Positions 28,451-37,295 of a DNA stretch of 64,000 nt are shown here, piece after piece (position 1 is the stretch's first letter; each line of letters begins with the position of its first letter). This DNA is from Lachnospiraceae bacterium. Lineage in GTDB: Bacteria; Bacillota; Clostridia; Lachnospirales; Lachnospiraceae. The position numbers were made by a program, and so were the translations under genes. Location of the stretch: contig CAJTAL010000009.1 in the NCBI GenBank assembly GCA_910574285.1, forward strand, positions 1 to 64,000. Direction: 5' to 3'. The notes below the pieces were generated by a model. The model was not told the DNA's origin. It was given only the letters and a program-made list of their open reading frames with translations, and did not search any database.

Positions 28451-29370
28451 CGGCTTTATGCATTCTGTTGGCGGCAGGAGTGTTTCTGATCTCCGAATGG
28501 AGGGTATATCGGCTGAAGAGAGAGGTCTGGCGATTCGCTGCGAGGACCGAGCAGGCGTTGGACGATATACTGTCGGGACGGGGATACTGTGGAGAGGACG
28601 AAGAAGTAAAGGACACGCTCTGGGGAAAATGCGGAGAAAAATTCTCACAGACTGACCGGGTATGGAAGAAGAAGGAGGAAACGGCTCTGGCAGAGAAGAA
28701 GCAGATTAAGGAACTGATCTCGGACGTCTCCCATCAGACCAGGACGCCCATCGCGAACATGAAGCTTTATCTGGAATTTCTCCAGGAAGAAGAGGTGTCG
28801 GAAAAGGGCGGGGAATTTCTAAGGAACCTGGAGAGACAGACGGACAAGTTGGATTTTCTGCTGCAGAGCATGGTGAAGATGTCAAGGCTTGAGGCGGGGA
28901 TCATCCAGATTAAGAGTGAAGCGAGAAATCTGTATGAGACGCTGACAGAAGCAGTGGCGCAGATCGTTCCCGCCGCGGAAGAGAAACAGATCAGTCTGTC
29001 GGTAGACTGCGAAGAGACGTATATTATTCTGCATGACAAGAAGTGGACCCAGGAAGCCGTCTTTAATGTGTTGGATAACGCCCTGAAATATACGGAGCCA
29101 TTTGGAGACATCCGTGTAAAAGTAACCCGGCAGGAGATGTTTACGAAACTTAGTATCTCGGATACTGGGAAGGGAATTCTTCCGGAGAGACAGGCGGAGA
29201 TTTTCACGAGATTTTACCGTGAGCCGGAGGTCCATGACAAGAAGGGAGTAGGAATCGGTCTGTATCTTACAAGGAAGATCCTAAATCTTCAGGGCGGATA
29301 TATAGAAGTAAGATCCCGGCCGAAAGAAGGATCTGAATTTTGCCTTTACCTTCCAAACGAGCCGGTGTAA
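28438..29370 (+). CDS. Sensor histidine kinase with a single membrane helix
   Basis: A 310-aa kinase. One N-terminal membrane segment (about 4-20), then a cytoplasmic part with the H-box DVSHQTRTPIANMKLYLEF, the N-box VFNVLDNALKYT, and the G-boxes ISDTGKGILPER and GVGIGLYLTRKIL. There is no extracellular sensor domain. BceS-type kinases lack one too, but they usually have two helices, so sensing through the partner ABC transporter is a reasonable inference. The start codon lies inside the regulator gene. Confidence 0.92.
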   Translation: MDWMTALCILLAAGVFLISEWRVYRLKREVWRFAARTEQALDDILSGRGYCGEDEEVKDTLWGKCGEKFSQTDRVWKKKEETALAEKKQIKELISDVSHQTRTPIANMKLYLEFLQEEEVSEKGGEFLRNLERQTDKLDFLLQSMVKMSRLEAGIIQIKSEARNLYETLTEAVAQIVPAAEEKQISLSVDCEETYIILHDKKWTQEAVFNVLDNALKYTEPFGDIRVKVTRQEMFTKLSISDTGKGILPERQAEIFTRFYREPEVHDKKGVGIGLYLTRKILNLQGGYIEVRSRPKEGSEFCLYLPNEPV

Positions 29371-29404
29371 TTCCTCAGGGAACAATCCCGAGATAATCAC
29401 AGAA

Positions 29405-29454
29405 TTGTGATAATTCATGTTTGTGACTGGTTTGTGATTTTTGCCTGCTATGAT
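29405..29454 (+). promoter_or_regulatory. Regulated promoter of the BceAB-like transporter
   Basis: TTTGTGA occurs at 29420-29426 and 29431-29437, 11 bp apart as for OmpR-family sites; a third TTGTGAT lies at 29405-29411 as half of an ATCACA-GAAT-TGTGAT palindrome. The repeats run into the -35 position of an extended -10 TGCTATGAT (29446-29454). This fits activation by the upstream response regulator. Confidence 0.6.
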
Positions 29455-29495
29455 AGGATTATCAACAATCAAAGAGGAAACGAAGGAGGCAAAAA

Positions 29496-30185
29496 ATGAA
29501 TACATGGATTGTGGAGACGAAAGGTCTTAAGAAGTATTATAAGCTTGGCGGTCACATCGTAAAAGCTTTGGACGGTGTGGATTTCCGGGTGAAGGAACAA
29601 GAATTTGTCGCGATCATCGGCAAGTCGGGGAGCGGGAAGAGTACGCTGCTGCATATGGTGGGCGGACTTGATACCCCTACCGAGGGAGAGGTATATGTTG
29701 CCGGAAAGCGTCTGGCAGGAATGACGAAGGAGGAACTTACGATTTTCCGGCGCCGGAAAGTGGGATTTATCTTCCAGAATTATAATCTGGTTCCTGATCT
29801 GAACGTATATGAGAATGTGGTGCTTCCCCTGGAACTGGACGGGCGGCGCATTGACAGGTATTTTGTGGAAGAGATATTAGAGTTTCTGAAACTGCAGGAG
29901 AAGAAGGAGGCTCTGCCGGGGACATTATCCGGCGGACAGCAGCAGAGGGCTGCAATTGCCAGGGCGATCGCTTCTAAGCCCATGATCATCTTCGCGGATG
30001 AACCTACGGGTAACCTTGACACGGCTTCCGGCCATGACGTTCTGGGGCTCTTGAAGACGGCGGCGAATCAGTTTCAGCAGACGGTCGTGCTGATCACGCA
30101 TGATAATGATATCGCGCAGATGGCAGACCGGATTGTCCGTATCGAAGACGGGCGTATCATGAAGGGATGTGATCCTTGTGCTTAA
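29496..30185 (+). CDS. ABC transporter ATP-binding protein (BceA/MacB type)
   Basis: A 229-aa ATPase with Walker A GKSGSGKSTLLH, Q-loop FQNYNLVPDLNVYENV, signature LSGGQQQRAAIARAI and Walker B IIFADEPTGNLD. It works with the FtsX-like permease that follows. Location after a two-component system is typical for antimicrobial-peptide detoxification modules (BceAB, VraDE), but the substrate is unknown. The ribosome binding site is AAGGAGG. Its end overlaps the permease start. Confidence 0.93.
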   Translation: MNTWIVETKGLKKYYKLGGHIVKALDGVDFRVKEQEFVAIIGKSGSGKSTLLHMVGGLDTPTEGEVYVAGKRLAGMTKEELTIFRRRKVGFIFQNYNLVPDLNVYENVVLPLELDGRRIDRYFVEEILEFLKLQEKKEALPGTLSGGQQQRAAIARAIASKPMIIFADEPTGNLDTASGHDVLGLLKTAANQFQQTVVLITHDNDIAQMADRIVRIEDGRIMKGCDPCA

Positions 30186-32676
30186 GAATAATAATATGAA
30201 GATCGTATCCCGCATGGCGTGGAAGCGGCTCACAAGTAACAGACGGCTGAGCATTACGATGGTACTGGCGGTACTGCTGTCTTCCTTCATGCTGTTCAGC
30301 ATATTTACCGTGGGTGTCACTTACTTTAAAATGCAGCGCTTACAGAATATCCGTCTGAACGGCGCTGAATTTGACGCGATCATGTACGGCGTGACGGAGA
30401 AGCAGATGAAGGTTCTGAAGGATAATCCGGATGTGGAAGAAATCGGTATCAGCGCGGTGTCCGGCTATGTGGAAGAAACCCCTTACGACAAGACACCGGA
30501 TGTAGGGTTGATGTACGCAGATAAAGTATACTGGGAGAAGATGATGGCGCCTGCGAGGGAGTCTGTTACAGGAAATTATCCGGTGGAAGAAGACGAGGTA
30601 ATGGTAACAAAGGAAGCGCTTAAGCAATGCGGCTTCTCCGGTCTGGGAGTTGGAGATACGCTGGATATCACTTACGGTGCAGAGGGAGAACTGCATGAAA
30701 AGACGTTTTGCATATCCGGAATCTGGGACGGATACGGCGCTAAAAGTATATTCTATGTGTCGGAACGTTTCTATCGCCAGACAGGGTTTTCGGTTACGAA
30801 TGTCAACTCGGGAAGGTGCTTTATAAATCTGAGACAGAAGCTGGTGTCGGTAAAGTATCAGGACGAATTCATAGCGTCTCTGGAACTTGGCAAGACCCAG
30901 AGACTGTTTTTCACGGGGGAAACAGGATATTCCGTACGGATCTTTACGGGTATGGTATGCCTTGTGCTGGTAATCTGCCTGTGCGCGTATCTATTAATTT
31001 ACAATATCATGTATATATCGACGGCGGGAAACATCCGGTATTACGGATTGCTGCAGACCGTCGGCATGACCGGGCGGCAGATCTATGGACTGATGCGGTA
31101 TCAGATGCTGTTCGTGGGAGGGATCGGAATCTCGGGCGGGATTCTTCTCGGCAGCGGCATATCTTTCATACTGATCCCGGGTGTAATGAGAACTTTGGGG
31201 ATCCGGACGGAAAAGATCGGGGGAATCGAGATATCCTTTCATCCGGCGATCTTTCTGCTGACGATTTTATTTACCGCCGTTACGGTCTGGGCGGCGGGCA
31301 GGAAACCGGCAGGGTTAGCGGTGGCGAGTTCTCCTGTGGAGGCTCTTGGATACAGGCCTGCGTCCGGAATACGGAAAAACCGCCGGACAGGAAGAGGAAA
31401 GATTCTCTGGCGTCTTTCTAAGGACCAGCTTTCCAGGGATAAGAAGAAATCTGCGGTGGTAATATCTTCCCTGGCGGTCAGTATGTCTGTATTCCTCTGT
31501 ATGGTGACGCTGATATCTTCTCAGGGTGCCAGAGAATATTATACGAATCTCAGGAATTTAGATATGGTGCTGAAAAACGACACCGTCAAAAAACCGGATA
31601 TGGAAGAACATGCAGAGATTTTTGACGGCGCACTTTTTGACAGACTGGATCAGATCGAAGGGATAACGTCGGTGGATCCGGTGATCTACACGGAGATTAC
31701 CGTGCCCTGGGAACCGGACTTCGCGGATCGGTGGATGCGGGAGTTCTATGAGACCTGGATGACCATTCCCTATGAGGACGAGCGGGAGGAATATAAGGAA
31801 CATCCAGAGAATTTTGGCTCTGTTCTGGTGGGAATCGGGGAAGCAGATTTCCAGGCGCTGAATGACACATTGGAAGAGCCGGTGTCCAAGGAGGCATTTC
31901 TGAATGGAGAGACCTGCCTGCTGTATAGGAATACTCTGACTTTTGAAGAGGAGGACATTATAGGAAAGACTGTAACCTGTGCAGATTATAATGACAGAGA
32001 GCGTACCCGTTCTTTTAAGATCGCAGGGCTTACGGACGAGACCGGATATAACGCGCTGGCTACCTATCCGCCGGTTATTATTGTCAGCGACCGGGCGGTG
32101 AGGGAATTTGCGGAAGAACCGATTATATTCAAGATCGGAATCACTTATGCAGAAGAATACGATGAGGAGACTGAAGGGCGGCTGCTTTCTGCCGTAGATC
32201 AGATCCCCCGCGCAAAGGATTATTCCTATGACTCGAAGATAGAATTAATGAAAACGGTGAAAAAGGCTCAGGGAAATATGATGGAAGTGGGAATCTGTAT
32301 CGTCCTGATCCTGGGATTCATCGGGCTTATGAATTATACGAATACTTCTGCGGGCAGTATCCAGAGCCGCCGTGTGGAGCTGTCTGTCATGGAAAGCATC
32401 GGTATGACGGAAAAGCAGATGAGAAGAATGTTGATCCAGGAGGGTCTTCTGTATGCGGGCGGCGCATGGATGATTACCCTGACGGCCGGAGTCGGAATCA
32501 CGTATTACCTGTATCAGTCTGCGAATTATATGGGGGCGGAATTTAAGATTCCCCTGCTGCCGGTAGCGGCTGCGGCCATACTGACGTTTGGAGTCTGTAT
32601 CGGCATTCCGCTCGTTATCTACCGGCAGATTGAAAGAGGAAGTTCTGTCGCAGAACGGATCAGAGGAATGGAATAG
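30178..32676 (+). CDS. ABC transporter permease, FtsX-like
   Basis: An 830-residue membrane protein. An N-terminal helix (about 20-45) is followed by an extracytoplasmic domain, three helices of a first FtsX core (about 255-385), a second N-terminal-type helix (about 430-450), another extracytoplasmic domain and a C-terminal FtsX core (about 700-815). This is the duplicated MacB-like form, not the ten-helix BceB with one large loop between helices 7 and 8. The start is uncertain: GTG 30178 has AAGGGAT at a good distance, GTG 30169 is too close and ATG 30196 lacks a clear site. It converges with the next gene with only 5 bases between stops. Confidence 0.88.
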   Translation: MLKNNNMKIVSRMAWKRLTSNRRLSITMVLAVLLSSFMLFSIFTVGVTYFKMQRLQNIRLNGAEFDAIMYGVTEKQMKVLKDNPDVEEIGISAVSGYVEETPYDKTPDVGLMYADKVYWEKMMAPARESVTGNYPVEEDEVMVTKEALKQCGFSGLGVGDTLDITYGAEGELHEKTFCISGIWDGYGAKSIFYVSERFYRQTGFSVTNVNSGRCFINLRQKLVSVKYQDEFIASLELGKTQRLFFTGETGYSVRIFTGMVCLVLVICLCAYLLIYNIMYISTAGNIRYYGLLQTVGMTGRQIYGLMRYQMLFVGGIGISGGILLGSGISFILIPGVMRTLGIRTEKIGGIEISFHPAIFLLTILFTAVTVWAAGRKPAGLAVASSPVEALGYRPASGIRKNRRTGRGKILWRLSKDQLSRDKKKSAVVISSLAVSMSVFLCMVTLISSQGAREYYTNLRNLDMVLKNDTVKKPDMEEHAEIFDGALFDRLDQIEGITSVDPVIYTEITVPWEPDFADRWMREFYETWMTIPYEDEREEYKEHPENFGSVLVGIGEADFQALNDTLEEPVSKEAFLNGETCLLYRNTLTFEEEDIIGKTVTCADYNDRERTRSFKIAGLTDETGYNALATYPPVIIVSDRAVREFAEEPIIFKIGITYAEEYDEETEGRLLSAVDQIPRAKDYSYDSKIELMKTVKKAQGNMMEVGICIVLILGFIGLMNYTNTSAGSIQSRRVELSVMESIGMTEKQMRRMLIQEGLLYAGGAWMITLTAGVGITYYLYQSANYMGAEFKIPLLPVAAAAILTFGVCIGIPLVIYRQIERGSSVAERIRGME

Positions 32677-32681
32677 AAGAA

Positions 32682-33485
32682 TCATGAACCGCTGGATTTG
32701 TAGTGTCTGACTCCGAATTTCCAGAACAGTAATGCCGGGACCAGAAACCAGCATGCAAGAAGCGGCAGGAACGGGAAGAAGGGTTCTGTCCTTCTTCCCA
32801 ATATATAGAGCAGAGGATAGTACTGGATTAAGGCATAGGGGATTATAAATGTGGTAAATAGCAGGAACTTCGGTCCATATACGTTGACCGGGTATTTTCC
32901 GAATTCTCTGGCTCCGTCTGTAAATATATTCATAAATTCTAGCCCTTCCAATGTGAAGAAGCACAGCGCGGCGTAGATGATAAACAGTGCGAAGAAGACT
33001 GCGGTTCCGCCTGTCAGCATGAAGATCACGGTAAGTACCTTTGGAAAATTCCATTGGATACCGCTCTTTGTAATTCCATACATGAACATTACGGCGGCCT
33101 GCAGCATCCTTCCGAAGCGGGTGAGTTCGAATTTACTTCCCAATACCTGAATGATCTCATTCTGAGGGCGTACCAGGACCCGGTCGAACTCTCCGGTTCT
33201 TACCATGCCGGAGAACCGGTCGAATCCTCTGGCGAACATCTCTGCCAGGGAGAATTCCATCAGCATGACCGCGAAACACAGCAGCACTTCGCTGTAGGTG
33301 AATCCCTCCACCCTGGAAAATCTTTGGAACAGGACGAACATTCCAAGAAACGCGGTGAAAGAAACTAAAAACTGCCCGGCTGCGGTCAGGAAGAAGGAAG
33401 TCTTATACTGCATTGCGCAGCGTATATTGATGGATATGTAGTGGAAGTACAGGCGGACAGCTTTATCTATTCTATTCATATACAT
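32682..33485 (-). CDS. ABC-2 type permease (second subunit)
   Basis: A 267-aa protein with six predicted membrane helices, of the ABC-2 permease family found with DrrA/NatA-like ATPases in pairs of permeases (PF06182-like). It starts MNRIDKAVRLYFHYISINIR and contains FSRVEGFTYSEVLLCFAVMLMEF-type helices and the EFDRVLVRP segment typical of this family. It is the last gene of a three-gene minus-strand operon and directly abuts the previous permease. Confidence 0.85.
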   Translation of the reverse strand: MYMNRIDKAVRLYFHYISINIRCAMQYKTSFFLTAAGQFLVSFTAFLGMFVLFQRFSRVEGFTYSEVLLCFAVMLMEFSLAEMFARGFDRFSGMVRTGEFDRVLVRPQNEIIQVLGSKFELTRFGRMLQAAVMFMYGITKSGIQWNFPKVLTVIFMLTGGTAVFFALFIIYAALCFFTLEGLEFMNIFTDGAREFGKYPVNVYGPKFLLFTTFIIPYALIQYYPLLYILGRRTEPFFPFLPLLACWFLVPALLFWKFGVRHYKSSGS

Positions 33486-34288
33486 TAACCTCCTTGTACT
33501 GTGATACGTTTCGCGGCCAGACGGCAGAGCATCTTCCCGGTAAATGTAATGGCTGTAAGCCAGAATATCTGCAGGAAGACAGCCTTTTGCATCTCATAAC
33601 AGCTCATACTGCCGCCGTAGATCCGCAGAGGGACGTTCTGCATGGCGGCGAAGGGCAGTAATTCCATGACCCGCTGTACATTCTCAGGGAAAAAGGGCAG
33701 GGGAATTAAAGCTCCGGCGAAGAAATCTGTCATGGAAGTGAATACCATCTGAAGCCCCATAGGCGAGATCGTAAAGAACGCCAGTATACAGATCAGAACG
33801 CAGAGCGATACGGTCATGAGAAGTCCTAAGATTAATGTGAGCAAAAACAGGACGAAATGCATTGGGCTGGCAGGAGCGTTCAGGCCGTAGGGCTGCGGCA
33901 GGAGAGCAGCAACAGTCAGAATAGGGAAGCACCTTAATACCGCTCTTGACAGACGCGTGGAAAGCCCTTTGGAAAACCACATGTTGTAGATACTGACCGG
34001 CCGGCATAATTCGTAGGCGACGTCTCCATTCACGATGGAATCGAAGATATCACCGTCCATCATCCAGGTGGCGAAGAATGCAAGGAATGCCTGCTGCAGC
34101 CACAGATAAGACGCCGTGGCAGAGAAACTCATAGGGAAAGCGGAGGCGTCCGACCGGTAGAAAGCCCGAAAGATCATGATCTCCATGGCGCCCCATGTAA
34201 ACTGAGTTGCAATGCCCCCAAAGGCAGCGGCCCGGTATTGCAGGCCCATTGCGAATCTTAATCGAAAGAAGGATAGATATTTTTTCAT
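33485..34288 (-). CDS. ABC-2 type permease (first subunit)
   Basis: A 267-aa membrane protein with about six helices, paralogous in layout to its downstream neighbour (YLSFFRLRFAMGLQYRAAAF, then NGDVAYELCRPVSIYNMW, matching the VRP-like motif of the family). The two permeases probably form a heterodimer with the ATPase encoded upstream. The start and stop codons of neighbouring genes overlap or abut, showing an operon. The substrate is not known. Confidence 0.85.
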   Translation of the reverse strand: MKKYLSFFRLRFAMGLQYRAAAFGGIATQFTWGAMEIMIFRAFYRSDASAFPMSFSATASYLWLQQAFLAFFATWMMDGDIFDSIVNGDVAYELCRPVSIYNMWFSKGLSTRLSRAVLRCFPILTVAALLPQPYGLNAPASPMHFVLFLLTLILGLLMTVSLCVLICILAFFTISPMGLQMVFTSMTDFFAGALIPLPFFPENVQRVMELLPFAAMQNVPLRIYGGSMSCYEMQKAVFLQIFWLTAITFTGKMLCRLAAKRITVQGG

Positions 34289-34303
34289 GATTATGTCCCC
34301 CTC

Positions 34304-35095
34304 CTATTGAATGTCATAGGCACGATATAATTCGGCGACAGTCTCGTCGATATTGCCGCCGCCTTTTTTGATATCGTCCAATGTTCCGTCCATCAGGATA
34401 CGCCCTTTTCCGATGAGAATGATACGGCTTGCCAGGGCCTCGATATCCTGCATGTCGTGGGTGGTCAGTATCACGGTAGTGCCGTGGGTCTTATTCTGGT
34501 TCAGGATAAAATCGCGGACGGCAAGTTTCGAGACCGCGTCCAGGCCGATAGTAGGTTCGTCAAGGAATAAGATCCTCGGACGATGCAGAAGAGAGGCCGC
34601 AATCTCACAGCGCATCCGCTGGCCGAGAGAGAGCTGTCTCGCGGGGGAGCGTAAGAGTTCTGCCAAGTTCAATAATTCGGTTAATTCTTCCAGGCTTTGC
34701 TGGTATCGGGGATCTGGAATCGAATAAATATCCTTTAATAATTCAAAGGAATCTATGACCGGAACATCCCACCATAATTGAGAACGCTGACCAAACACAA
34801 CGCCGATTTCTTTGACATGTTTGATTCGGTTCTTGTAGGGAATCCGTCCGTCTACAAGGACAGTTCCGCAGTCAGGCGTCAATATTCCGCTAAGAATCTT
34901 AATCGTAGAGCTTTTTCCGGCTCCGTTCGGACCGATGTAGCCGACCATCTCTCCGTCGCGGATGGTGAAGGACACATCATTCAATGCATGGATTATCTCA
35001 TAATCCCGGTGAAAAAGCGCTTTTACAGCTTCACCGAAACCTGCGTTTCTTTTTGCAATCTTGTACGATTTGCATACATGTTCCATCGTGATCAT
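34304..35095 (-). CDS. ABC-2 transporter ATP-binding protein
   Basis: A 263-aa NatA/DrrA-like ATPase with Walker A GYIGPNGAGKSSTIKIL, signature LSLGQRMRCEIAASLLH (the LSLGQ form seen in this subfamily) and Walker B ILFLDEPTIGLD. The ATG at 35095 has AGGAGG at a good distance; the longer reading upstream has no ribosome binding site near its start. First gene of the exporter operon, divergent from a LytTR/GHKL two-component system that likely controls it. Confidence 0.9.
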   Translation of the reverse strand: MITMEHVCKSYKIAKRNAGFGEAVKALFHRDYEIIHALNDVSFTIRDGEMVGYIGPNGAGKSSTIKILSGILTPDCGTVLVDGRIPYKNRIKHVKEIGVVFGQRSQLWWDVPVIDSFELLKDIYSIPDPRYQQSLEELTELLNLAELLRSPARQLSLGQRMRCEIAASLLHRPRILFLDEPTIGLDAVSKLAVRDFILNQNKTHGTTVILTTHDMQDIEALASRIILIGKGRILMDGTLDDIKKGGGNIDETVAELYRAYDIQ

Positions 35096-35169
35096 TCTTG
35101 CTTCCTCCTGGTAGTTATACTTGCATATCTTGCCAAGTCGGTTGGGTTTCATTTTTTTCAAACGACCTG

Positions 35170-35198
35170 ATTATAACATACAGAAAGTGGAAGGTAAA
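35170..35198 (-). promoter_or_regulatory. Promoter of the ABC-2 exporter operon
   Basis: On the minus strand TTTACC (35193-35198) and TATAAT (35170-35175) are 17 bp apart. The -35 overlaps the first TAAAGACAAA repeat. Confidence 0.6.
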
Positions 35199-35233
35199 GA
35201 CAAAAAAACAAAATTGGTGTGTTTAAAGACAAA
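35195..35233. promoter_or_regulatory. Direct repeats TAAAGACAAA, possible LytTR sites
   Basis: The 10-base sequence TAAAGACAAA occurs at 35195-35204 and 35224-35233 between the divergent exporter and LytTR regulator genes. LytTR proteins bind pairs of direct repeats; the 29-bp period here is longer than the usual ~21 bp, so the assignment is tentative. Confidence 0.4.
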
Positions 35234-35260
35234 CTTAGTATCATTATAACAGATGAAACA

Positions 35261-35269
35261 TGCTATAAT
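35261..35269 (+). promoter_or_regulatory. Extended -10 promoter of the LytTR regulator
   Basis: TGCTATAAT is a perfect extended -10 element, 29 bases before the chosen start codon. No good -35 is visible, which is normal for extended -10 promoters or activated ones. Confidence 0.5.
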
Positions 35270-35297
35270 TAAAAAATGTACTTATAAAGGGGGAATG

Positions 35298-36002
35298 ATG
35301 CATATGAGAATAGCAGTCTGTGAAGACTGTATGGAAGATACTCTTCTATTGAAACATTTTTTAGGCGGGCATAATGTCAGTATATATTCTGATACATACA
35401 GTTTGCTTGATGATATAGATAATAATAAGGTGCAGTTTGATCTGTACCTGCTGGATATATTTATGGAAGAATCTATGAGCGGAATTGAATTGGCCGGGGA
35501 ACTGCGCAAGATACAGGAAGAAGCAGTTATCTGTTTTGTTTCCTCCAGCAGCGACTTTTACAGAGAGGCGTACGATCTTTACGCGGTTCAGTATCTGCTG
35601 AAGCCTGTAAGGGAGGCGGATGTAAGAAAGCTGCTTGATAAAGTATCGAAGAGTCTGATGAGGAAAAGAGAACCAAAGCTTTCTTTTCAGTCGCGGGGAC
35701 AGACAGGATGTATTCCGTACGGAAAGATCCGATATATCAGCAGCAGAGAACATACGATTTCGATCTCCACCACGGACGGGACAGTGTGGGAATATAAGGG
35801 AAGGCTGAGTGAGCTGGCGGCACGGGTATGCGGGGATACATTTATGCGCTGCCATCAGAGCTTTATCGTCAATATGTACCATGTCGAGAATCTGAGCGGT
35901 ACCGGACTTCTGGTGGCGGGGGAGTGGGTCCCGGTGTCCAGGCGGTATTATACCGGAGTGAAAAAGAGGTATCTGGAGATACTATTCGAGGAGGTAGATT
36001 GA
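35298..36002 (+). CDS. LytTR-family response regulator
   Basis: About 234 aa. N-terminal receiver (RIAVCEDCMEDTLLLKHFL, phospho-acceptor in DLYLLDIFMEE, Lys in YLLKPVRE) and C-terminal LytTR DNA-binding domain (IRYISSREHTISISTTDG, FMRCHQSFIVNMYHVENL). The three in-frame ATGs 35295, 35298 and 35304 are all possible after the AAAGGGGG site. This AgrA-like regulator is paired with the GHKL kinase 3 bases downstream, and lies divergent from an ABC-2 exporter. No AgrB/AgrD-type peptide genes are visible. Confidence 0.92.
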   Translation: MHMRIAVCEDCMEDTLLLKHFLGGHNVSIYSDTYSLLDDIDNNKVQFDLYLLDIFMEESMSGIELAGELRKIQEEAVICFVSSSSDFYREAYDLYAVQYLLKPVREADVRKLLDKVSKSLMRKREPKLSFQSRGQTGCIPYGKIRYISSREHTISISTTDGTVWEYKGRLSELAARVCGDTFMRCHQSFIVNMYHVENLSGTGLLVAGEWVPVSRRYYTGVKKRYLEILFEEVD

Positions 36003-36005
36003 AAT

Positions 36006-37280
36006 ATGACAATACTTCGTGATATATCAATATACTGGGCCATGTTCCATGTGATCTTTCTTTTTATTCTGCTGTTCCGGTCACGGCTTAACAGAAGGAA
36101 GACTTTGTTGGTAGCAGGAAGCGGAATGGGTATATTGATGTTCTTGAATGGGGTTGGATTGATGCTGTTCGGCATTGATATGCTGTCAAAGGTATTCCTC
36201 TTTACGTGTTCTATCCCCAGCTTTATACTTTTTTATGTAATGAGTGCAGACCGAAAGTTCAAGTTCCTGTTGTCATTCTGTCTGGCAGATACGATCTGCC
36301 TGTGGCTTATGGCGGTTACAACTCTGCTGGATTTCTATCTGGGAGGCGGACGGTTCGTGCTGATGTTTATAAGCAGGATGATTCTCTACCCGCTGGTGGA
36401 ATATCTGGTATGGAGATATCTGAGGAAACCCTATATGGAACTGCAGGACGCGGTGGGAAAAGGCTGGGGTATTTTTGCAGGGATGACCATGCTGTATTAT
36501 ATTCTGCTGGTGGTAGTGGTCCAATTCCCTACCAATATTGTCAACCGTCCAGAGGATACTCTCTTGTGCGTGCTGGTGCTTCTCCTGATGGTGTTTAATT
36601 ACGCTACGATCTTTGCATCGCTTTACTGGCAGCTCTTATTCTATCGGAGGCAGCAGGGCGAGCGAATCTTGAAGGAACAGAAGAATATGCTGGAAGCGCA
36701 GCTTGAGAATCAGCGGCGTATACGAAGGATGAAGCATGATATGAAAGGGCATGTGATTACGCTTTCCGGCCTGCTTAGCGCGGGGCAGACCAGAGAAGCG
36801 CTGACGTACTTAAAAGGCGTGGAAACAGAGATGGACTCTTTATCGGGACAATTCTGTGCCAATCCATATCTGAATGCCGTATTTGTCCAGTACAGCGGGA
36901 AATTGAAGGAACTTGGGGCAAGGTATCATATGGACTTACAGATCGGGGAGGAGGAGCTTCCCTACATGGATCTGTGTCAGATCTTATCCAATGGACTGGA
37001 GAATGTGTGCGACGCCCTGGAAGGGCTTGATATGGAGAATAGGGAAATGTCAGTGCAGATGAAGTATAACAGAAATTATCTCCTGATACGGATCAAAAAC
37101 CGCTGCCGGGATGATCTGTATGTAGAGAGAGGAACGCTTGCTGCCACGGAGAAGGGAGGAAGTGACCATGGCTTCGGGCTTGTCACAATCCAGGAAACCG
37201 CAGAGCGGCTTGGAGGTGATATGTGCTGTTATACAGAAAACGGAAGTTTCGTACTGGATGTGATGGTACTGATTAATTAA
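36006..37280 (+). CDS. GHKL-domain sensor histidine kinase (AgrC-like)
   Basis: A 424-aa kinase with about six N-terminal membrane helices (to about residue 215), a short coiled coil (EQKNMLEAQLENQRRI), phosphorylation site RRMKHDMKGHVITLSGLL and a GHKL ATPase with N-box LCQILSNGLENVCDALE and G-box SDHGFGLVTIQE. This layout is that of quorum or peptide sensors paired with LytTR regulators. The signal is unknown. It follows the regulator gene by 3 bases. Confidence 0.92.
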   Translation: MTILRDISIYWAMFHVIFLFILLFRSRLNRRKTLLVAGSGMGILMFLNGVGLMLFGIDMLSKVFLFTCSIPSFILFYVMSADRKFKFLLSFCLADTICLWLMAVTTLLDFYLGGGRFVLMFISRMILYPLVEYLVWRYLRKPYMELQDAVGKGWGIFAGMTMLYYILLVVVVQFPTNIVNRPEDTLLCVLVLLLMVFNYATIFASLYWQLLFYRRQQGERILKEQKNMLEAQLENQRRIRRMKHDMKGHVITLSGLLSAGQTREALTYLKGVETEMDSLSGQFCANPYLNAVFVQYSGKLKELGARYHMDLQIGEEELPYMDLCQILSNGLENVCDALEGLDMENREMSVQMKYNRNYLLIRIKNRCRDDLYVERGTLAATEKGGSDHGFGLVTIQETAERLGGDMCCYTENGSFVLDVMVLIN

Positions 37281-37295
37281 GGATGGTGATAGGCG

